Source: Oceanicola sp. (GTDB lineage Bacteria > Pseudomonadota > Alphaproteobacteria > Rhodobacterales > Rhodobacteraceae). From it: a DNA stretch of 33,359 bases. This document shows, one piece after another, positions 23,544 through 32,500 of this stretch (position 1 is its first letter; the number at the start of each line of letters is the position of its first letter). Made by a program: the position numbers and the translations under genes. Where the stretch lies: the NCBI GenBank assembly GCA_022447275.1, contig JAKVBK010000031.1, forward strand, positions 1 to 33,359, given 5' to 3'. The notes below the pieces were generated by a model. It was not told where the DNA came from, did no database searches, and was given only the letters and a program-made list of their open reading frames with translations.

Positions 23544-26500
23544 TCAATCAAGTTCACGGCCCCTCAGGCTGCGATACGGTTGCGCAACCGCCGCCACGCC
23601 ATTGGCGGCCACCGTGCTTTCCAAAAGCCAGCCGTCCTCAGTGTCATCAAGGCCGGAGACCGGATCAGGGCTGTCAGGTTGACCGCCCGGATTGTCGTCA
23701 ATGTCGTCGATGATCCAGACCGCCCCAGTTTGATCGACATAGGCAAACAGGCTGCCATTCGCGTCAAAGAACTCCAGAAGCGTGTTGGTGCCCTTCACCT
23801 GTGGCACAGCAGCGTCGTTGGAAAGGATGAAGATATCGTTGTTCTCGTCATAGACATAGGCGGCTGTCTCGGCGTCCGGGTTGAGCCCGCCAATGGTGGC
23901 CGCGCCCGCATTGACCACGATGCCCAAGGTGCTTGTGAAAGTGGTGATCTGCGCGCCACCCGGCCTGTCCGGCCCGGTGTCGCCCGTGACAGGTGTGCTC
24001 ACGTCTGACGCATCGCCCGTATAAAGCCCTGCCTGCGCCGGTACGATCGTTATGCCGAAATTGTCGATCGTGCTGGCGGCAAGACGGGCGCCTGTGGGGA
24101 TCACGGGCGGACCTAGGATTGCGCCATAATCCACGGTGCCCCGGCCAGAGAGGATATCCACATCCGACTGCTTGCGGAACTCTTCAAGGTTGACGGGATT
24201 GGTGTTGTCACTGTTCACGAGGCCCAACTCGCCATAGGGCTCACCAAAGAGGGATAGGGGTATGCCCGCAGCGCTCAGCGTCGGGTCAACGTCGCGCGCC
24301 CGGGTCGGGTCAACCCCATCCGCCTTGGCTTGCGCAACGATGAAGTCTTCCAACTCAACCGAGTAATCCGTGATCACAGTGGGAGCGCCCGCACTGCGAT
24401 AGGGCAGGAAATACTCGTTGAAATCACCCACCCAGTCGATCAATCGATCGCCAGCGGTGTTGGCGATCAGGAAGTCGCGGCCCGCGCCCCCAAAGGCGAA
24501 ATCTTCGTAGCTGATATCCTCGTCGGGGCTGTCGTTCAGACCCACAACCAAGCTTTCGTCCACATTCGGCGTTGCATCATTGTCGACGCCGGTGGTGGCC
24601 AGATTGTCATCCGCGCTGATCAGGTCATTGCCGTAACCGCCATAGAGACGGTCCTTGCCGGTGCCACCAAACAGGATGTCATTGCCAATCGCACCAAAGA
24701 TACGGTCATCCCCGTCCGACAGGTAGCCGTTCTCAGACCGCGCATCGAGCTGCCCCTCCGTATGATCAAAGTTCAGGAAGAACGGATTATTGCCCGCCTC
24801 CAGCGTGACCTCATTGTTGGCGTTGAAGGAGATATGGGCGCGCCCGATATCCTGGTTCAGCAGCGGCAGGAAGACGAGATGCACGGCCGGCGAACTGGCA
24901 TTGCGGAACTCCGTCTCATTCACGGCAGTCGTCGTGCCCGGATTGATCGGCGTATCAAAGCTGATGATGTGGCCCCTGTGATCCTGCGGGCTGGCGGCAA
25001 CGGGCAGGGCCTCTGCACCAGAGATCGCATCCGAGCCCACCCCGCCATGCAGGTAATCCGAGCCCCAGCCACCAAAGATGATGTCGTTGGCCTCCGTGGC
25101 GCGCCAGTACTGATCGTCGGGGTTGGTGGGATTGGTTGAGAACGGCGTCAGGTTCACATGCTTGACCAGCATCCCATCATGGTTGAGCACCGCCCGCACC
25201 GCATCCTGATCGCCAGAGATAACCAGCTGATCCACGGCGTCGAGAGCGTCGATCCCGTGCAGCGGCTCGCCCGTGGTGGTGGAATTCCGGCTTGTCATGA
25301 TGCGGCCATCATCCCCGATGACCCCGTCTACGCCGGAGCCGCCCGAAATCCAGTCATGGCCCGTGCCACCGATGATGTCATCGCTCTTGGCATCACCAAA
25401 CAGCGCGTCACCGCCGAGCTGGCCGTAGATGACATCGTCGCCATCCTCACCATGGACCTCATCTGCCGCCCCCCGATCCAGCGCGGCAGCAGCTGCGTCC
25501 ACATCGGCACCGCCCTCAGTGTAATCGAGCAGGTCAACCGCCCGCGGAATGATCCGCAACGCGGTGCTGTAGGTGTCGTACTGGAAGGTCACATAGCCAT
25601 CAGCCAGGGCAGATGCCGTGCCCACGATGCGGAAGATATTGGCATTGTCCCCTGCGATCACGTCATTGTCGCGGGCATGGGCCGTGGCATCCAGATCGCC
25701 AAGATCATTGCGCCCGGCATTGATGCCTGCGCCCCCAAAGACCAGATCCGATCCGTCGGCCCGCAGTGTCCTGTCGGTCAGGCCATAAAGGGACGAGCTG
25801 CCCCCGATGATGTCGTCCCGGCCCAGATTGCCAAAGATTACATCATCGCCCGCATTGCCTTCGATATAGTCATCCCCGTCGCGGCCAAGGCCGTTGAAAT
25901 CCTCGATCGAGGTGGTGATGTCGAGGAGGCCATCCGCCCCGCGCCCTGCCGCCACCGCAGTGCCTTGCGTCAGGTCAATGACGCCGTCTTGGTCAAGGTC
26001 AATGCTGCCATCGCCCTGGATCGTATCATCGCCCATCTGGCCAAACAGCAGGTCATCCTCAGAGCCGCCTGCGATGTAATCATCGCCGTACAGCGCGGGA
26101 TCGACGCCATCGCCGTGATCGAGGAGCAGGATCGTGCGTTGCACAGTGCCGTCGACATTGACCTGCTCTGCATCCGTAACCAGCGGTTTGCCATCGTTGA
26201 TCGCGCCCTGAGACGCATGGGTGTTGGTGCCGTACAGCGCCTCCCCCTCCAGCACCCGCATCCGCGCATCAAACTGGCTGGCCGCGCCATTTGCGCCGGT
26301 CTTGCGGTAGATCGTGCCATTGTCACCCAGAACAACGTCATCGCCCGCGCCGCCGTCGATCATGTCGCCCGTGTCATGGCCGCCCGAAACGTTGTGGCCG
26401 CCGATCAGATCGTCATCCCCGGACCGGCCATGGATGATATCCGCGCCCTGTTGGCCCAGCACAAGGTCATCGCCTGCGCCCGCATCGATGACATCAGCGC

Positions 26501-29500
26501 CTGCCCCTGACTGGCTGTCGGTAAAGATCGAGATGACCTCGAAATCAGCCACGCCCTGCGCTGTCAGTGGCAGCGTGGTCAGCGTGACAAGGCCCTCGGC
26601 CCGCAAATGATCGCCCGCGATCACATCACTGCCGCCATGGCCAAAGATTTCATCTGCGCCAGTGCCGCCGATGATCATGTCATAGCCCGCGCCGGACTGG
26701 ATCACGTCATCACCGCCGATGGTCGGATCGACAGACCGGATCAGCGTGGGCAGGTTGGCCCCGGTCAGCGGGTTCAGGAAGACGATCTCGCCGTGATCCC
26801 CCAACAGGATGTTCGAGGCATCAAAGACGGCCGGTCCATCACCGTCATTGGCCTTGATCTGATCGCCACCCGCTCCGCCAAGCACGATGTCTGCGCCCGT
26901 GCCCGTGGTGATCTGATCGCCCATGCCGATGGTTGGGGCCAATGTGGCCAGTCGCGCAAGGCTGATGGGCAAGCCATCCTGGGCCAGCGCCGTATCCGTG
27001 GTGCCTTCGAGTTCGCCGTGATCGCCAAACACGATGTTGGCCCCATCAGAGGCATCGATGCTGTCCGCAGCAAAGCCACCCACAACGATGTCGCTGCCCA
27101 GTCCGGTGCGCAGGGTGTCCGCGCCCCCTTGATCCAGATCAAGGCTCTGCAGAAGCAGGGCAATGGGTTGCGGCGTTGCGCTGGCGGGCACATCAAAGAG
27201 CGCGCGCCCATGATCGCCAAAGACGATATCGGCGGCATCCAGCGTGGCGACAGACGTTGTATCGACATCATCATCCCCGGCACCGGCAAAGATCACGGAG
27301 GCCCCCGCACCGGTTGTGATCACATCCCGTGCACCGACTCGGGCATAGCTGGTTTGCACCCGGGCAAGGCTGATAAGCGCCGCCCCAACAGGGGCCGCCA
27401 CATGGCCCGTGAGCATCCCGTTATCCCCAAGGATCAGGTCATTGCCACCGCCTGCCGCGAGCGTATCCCCGCCCGAACCGCCAAGGATAATGTCAGAGCC
27501 CTCAGCAGATGTTGTAACGCTGTCATCGCCACCATTGCGCACAAACAGAGACCGCGCCTGCAAGATCACCGGGGTAACATCTCCAGACACCGCGACGCGG
27601 AACCGGATCAGCCCGTTGTCAGCAACCACCACATCAGAGGCAGAGCCCACATCGTCGAGTGTGATCACATCACTGCCAGAGCCGCCGAGCACATAATCTG
27701 TGCCGACCCCGCCAGTCACATCGTCATCGCCCGCCATATCCGGCCGCAGGGATATGATCTGCTCTAGTTCAAGCGCCAATGCGCCCATGCCGCTGCCCGA
27801 CGCCCGCCCGGTGATCTGGCCCGCATCCGCAAGGATCACATTGGTGCCATCGCCCCCTGTCAGACTGTCGCTGCCCGCGCCACCGATGATCACGTCATCG
27901 CCCGCCCCCGCGGTGATCGTATCCCCCGCACCAACGCTTTCCGCCAGAGTAGAGATCAGATCGATCGAGGCCGGATCGCTGTCCGAGATCGTCCAATCGA
28001 TAACCCCATGATCCCCAATCAGGATATTGTCGCCGCCCGTGGTGACGATTGTGTCGCTGCCAAAGCCACCCAACACGATGTCAGTGCCGGTGCCGGTGGA
28101 GATATCATCATCGCCCCCGATGCCGGGATCCGTGCTTTCGATCCGTGCAGGTGTCAGGTTCAGCTGGCCATACGCTGCCCCATCCAGATGACCAAAGATC
28201 TGCCCAAGATCGCCAAGGATAATGTTGGTGCCGTCATCCCCAGTAATGGTGTCAGCGCCCTCACCGCCCAGGATGAGATCGGCCCCCGTCCCCGTTGTGA
28301 TCACATCACCGGCGCCCGTGCTATCCTGCACCCCTTCAACCCGCATCAGCGGGTTTGCAGCCCCGGCCCCGTCGTGCCAATGCATCCGGCCCAAGTCCCC
28401 CAGAACAAGGTTGTCGCCCTCCCCGGCGACAACGCTATCCGCGCCAACGCCCGCGATGACCACATCCGTGCCCGCACCCACAGTGATCGTGTCGTCGCCC
28501 CCATGCGCATTGTTTGTGGCCTCGATGGTCGCCAGTTCCAGCGCGAGGGATCCGAGCCCGGCACCACCGGTGAATCCAGTGATCCGCGCAGTGTCACCAA
28601 TGACGAGGTTGTCGCCATCGGCACCGCTGATCGTATCTGCCCCCTCACCCCCAATCAGGATGTCCGCGCCTGTGCCCTGCGTTGTGAGGCTGTCATCGGC
28701 CCCGGAGGCATCCGAGATTGACTCCACCAGATCGATCGAAGCCGTGTCGCCGTCAGAACTTGTCCAATCGATCAGCCCATGATCGCCCAGAAGGATGTTC
28801 GCGCCTGCCGTCGCGTGCAGCGTATCCTCGCCAGCCCCGCCAAAGGCGATGTCATTGCCCGTCAGCAGAGTGATCTGGTCATCCTCGCCCCGCCCGGTAT
28901 CTGTCGTCTCGGCCCGGGTCAGATCTCCGGTGGACAGGATCAGATGCGTGCCAGCGGTCTGGGTGATCAGACCATGATCGCCAAAGACGATGTCATCGCC
29001 TGCCGCGCCTTTGATGATGTCCTGACCGCCTTGCCGGGTGTCGGCGCTGCGGAATTGCGGCGCATCATCCACAAGGGCCACCTGCACCAGAGTGCGGGCC
29101 ACCAGATCCACGGTGAAGCCATTGTCGCCATAGATCAGATCATTGCCCGCACCGGCAGAGATATCATCATCCCCGCTGCCACCCGCAATGTGATCACGGC
29201 CAGCGCTGCCGATGATTGTGTCTTCGCCCACGCCGCCATAGATCACCACGCCCAAGGTCGCGGTATCGCTTGGGTCCAGCGCGGCGCTGGCATCGATCAG
29301 ATCGCCATGATCATCCGGGAAGTCGACAGCGTTGAACACCGCCGCATTCCCGTTGGGCACCCCGCCCTCAAAATTGTAGCGCGCCCCGGCAGCGTCCGTA
29401 TCGCCGTAGATCACGAGCAACGCGTGATCATCCCCCGTGGTCTTGGTGATCTCACTGACGGTGATCGTATCTGCCCCGCCGCCCCCGTGGATCTGAGTGA

Positions 29501-32500
29501 TCGGCAGATTCACAGCGTTGGCATCGGCGGTGTCGAAGTCAGAGGCAATGTTGGTACCCTCAACGGTGAAGGTATCATCGCCTTGCCCCAGCATCAGCTC
29601 AACGATCTCGGTCCGATCAATCGAGATGCCCCGTGCGAATTCCAGATCGGGCAAGCCCGGCCCCTGATCGATGGTCACCGTGCCACTGCCCATGCCAAGC
29701 CCATCGACATTCAGGATGCCGTTGGCGTCATTGTACATGCGGCCCGTGTCAGCGATCAGCGATCCGTCGTTGAACAGGTTCACACGGTCATTCTGCTCGG
29801 TTTCTTCGTCGATTGTGGTGATGTCGAGGGGGCCCGGATCTCGCTCGGTGGGCAACATCACGGCGGCTTTCAATTCGCGCCCTGAACCTGCTCCCCCATC
29901 GATAACCAGCGGGCCAGCAATCAGATCCAGGCGATGTGGCTCGGCGGGGAAGCTGCGGGTGATACGGTCAATCTGGCTGGGCACAAAGCTGGGATCTGCC
30001 TCCAGCGTTACCGTCACGGCCTGATCCCAGTTCGCATCGGTAAAGGTCACCGATGTCTCAAGGATCGTGATGCCGGCTGTGACCGTTTCATCCTTCAGGA
30101 ACTGCCCTGCGGCAACCGTGATGGTAGAGCCATCCTCGCTGAGCTCTGCAATGGCATAGGCGCCGTCATTGTCCGTGGTGCCGGTGATATCCATCACGAG
30201 GCCCTGCACAAAGCCATCGGTGCGGAAGTTGCCGCCATCGGTGCGGACGATCCGGTCTGCAGCATCGGGATCACGGATGAATTCCAGGGGGATCGCACCG
30301 CTGAACAGCGTTGAGGTGGTCACCCGCGGGCTTGCCACAACGCGGGTCTGGCCCTGATCGACAACAATGACCTTGACCGTTTCACCCGCTGCAGGCGCCT
30401 TCGAGAGCCGCAACGTATAGCTGTCCACCTCTCCGGGTTGGTCGATGATCAGCGTTTTGCCATCGCTTTCGCGCAGCACAATGCCAGCGCTGTCCCCATC
30501 CGACACGACAACCGACAGATCTTTATTCTCCGCGGCGGCGTAAACCGTGCCATTGGTCGAGATCGCGTGCACAATGTTGAACCGCTCGGGGTTTTCCACC
30601 CCGTCCAAGGCAATGGCCGTCACCGTCACCAGCTGGGGCTGATCCCAGTCAGCTTCGGTAAAGGTCAGCGTGGAGGCAGACAGGCTGATATCCCCGGAGT
30701 TGGACGTATCCGTGAGGGTCAGCGTCACCGTTTCACCCGGCGCGGGTTGGCGCGTGAGAACAATTTCGTAGGTGTCAGTGATCTGGCTGGCGGCGCTGCC
30801 TTCCTGCACGAAGGTGTCATAGCCGCTTTCAACCAGCTTCACCTCTGCGAGGTCATTGTCGGCCACTTCGACAACGATATTGGCAACCTTGGCTTTGTCG
30901 AACTGTGTATCCGCGCTGTCCACCGCGTGGGAGATCATGACAACGCGATCCCCTTCCTGTGCCGCATCATCCTCGGCCCTGACGGTGATGGTCTGCTCTT
31001 GGTCCCAGTTGGCATCGGTGAACTCGAGCACCACACCATCTGTAAACGTGCTGCCATCCGCGCTGATGAGCACCGAGGCGGCCTCCTGCCCAGCCACAGC
31101 AATATCCGTGGTGGCCGTGGTGACATCGACGGCAAAGGTCTCGTTGATTGTGATCACACGCCCGTCGCTTGAGATCGCAGCGATGGTGTAGTTGCCATCA
31201 TTGTCGCCCGCGCCGGACAAGGTGAGGCCCTGCCAATCCCCAAAGCCATCATCAAGCCAACTGCCGCTGAGGCGGGTGAGGTCTGAGCCCACGAGCGTGA
31301 TCGCATCCCCCGCTGCCTTCTGCGGCACGCTCAGCCTGCGATCCTGACGGGACGAAATACCGGCAGAGATCGTCACAAACACGCTTTTGCCCGTATCGGG
31401 CACGTCAGCCAGACGGACCGTATAGCTGTCGAGCGCACCCCCCTCTGCAACGGCAGTGTCCTCACCGGTCTGCGCAACCACGATCTGGCCCTGCTCGGCA
31501 TCGGCTATGATCGGGGTGAGCCCGCTGAGAAGCAGATTCTGGTAATCGCTGTCCCCGGATTGGGACAGGTGGTTGATCTCTGCACTGCGGCCCTCGATCT
31601 CTGCAGAATAGACCGCGCCTGTGACATCGCCCGCAACGTTGATCGTGTCGCTGCCCAACCCGCCGATGACCGTGGTGACAGTGCCATCCTTCGTTGATTG
31701 CACGAAGATCGTGTCATCACCCTCAAGCGCGTCAACCTCGAGCGCTTCTTCGTTCTCGGAAAGGCGCACGTTGAGGCCCGCGCCAAAGACACCTTCCTCG
31801 GTGACAACCAGCGTGTCATTGCCTTCAGTGCCAAGCACAACGACCTTGTCAAAGCCTTCGCCCCCGTCAATGTCGACAGGTGCATTGATGTTGTACTGGA
31901 TCGCGTCATCGCCGCCGCCAGCCGTCACCCCGACATTGCCCTGACCATTCAGCTGGCCCGTATCTGCCAGCAGGAAGGCGCGGACAACAAACTCATCATT
32001 GCCGTTTTCGCCTTCAAGGCGCACTTCGGCCTTGTTGGAATAGACCGTGAAATCATCAGCCCCCTCACCGCCAAATGCGGTGATCGCAAATGTGCCGCCC
32101 CGCGACAGGAACCCGCGGGTGGTTTCGACCGTGGCAATATCATCCCCCAGCGCAATCCCGTTTGAGATGAGCAGGCCGTTCTCGGTGTAAGTGCCGCCCG
32201 CCACCGGGTCCGATCCGAAAAGCTGGCCGATCTGGAAGCTGTCTGCGCCCAACCCGCCATCCATGGTGATCGTTGTGGCGTTGTCGTCCGAGATGAACAG
32301 GTCATCGCCCGCGCCACCGATCATGGAGAAGCGGCCATTGAGGCTGCGATCGTAGTCGATGCGCTCCACCGAAGCGGGCCGGCCAGTGGCCAAGCCGCGG
32401 ATCTGATCTTCGGTGCCATGCAGCAGCGCAACAAAACCGGCACGGCTGAGGAAGGTATCATTATCACCAGTGCCCAGCATCTCGAGGGTATCGGCCCCAT

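Noticed and set aside
26590-28990. CRISPR-like periodicity
   Set aside because: The repeats are diverged, in frame, of variable length and code RTX protein units; there are no identical short repeats separated by unique spacers.
24330-29885. Several long plus-strand frames inside the giant gene
   Set aside because: These are antisense shadows of repetitive Gly/Asp-rich coding sequence. Their Ile/Ala/Arg/Asp patterns mirror the RTX repeats.
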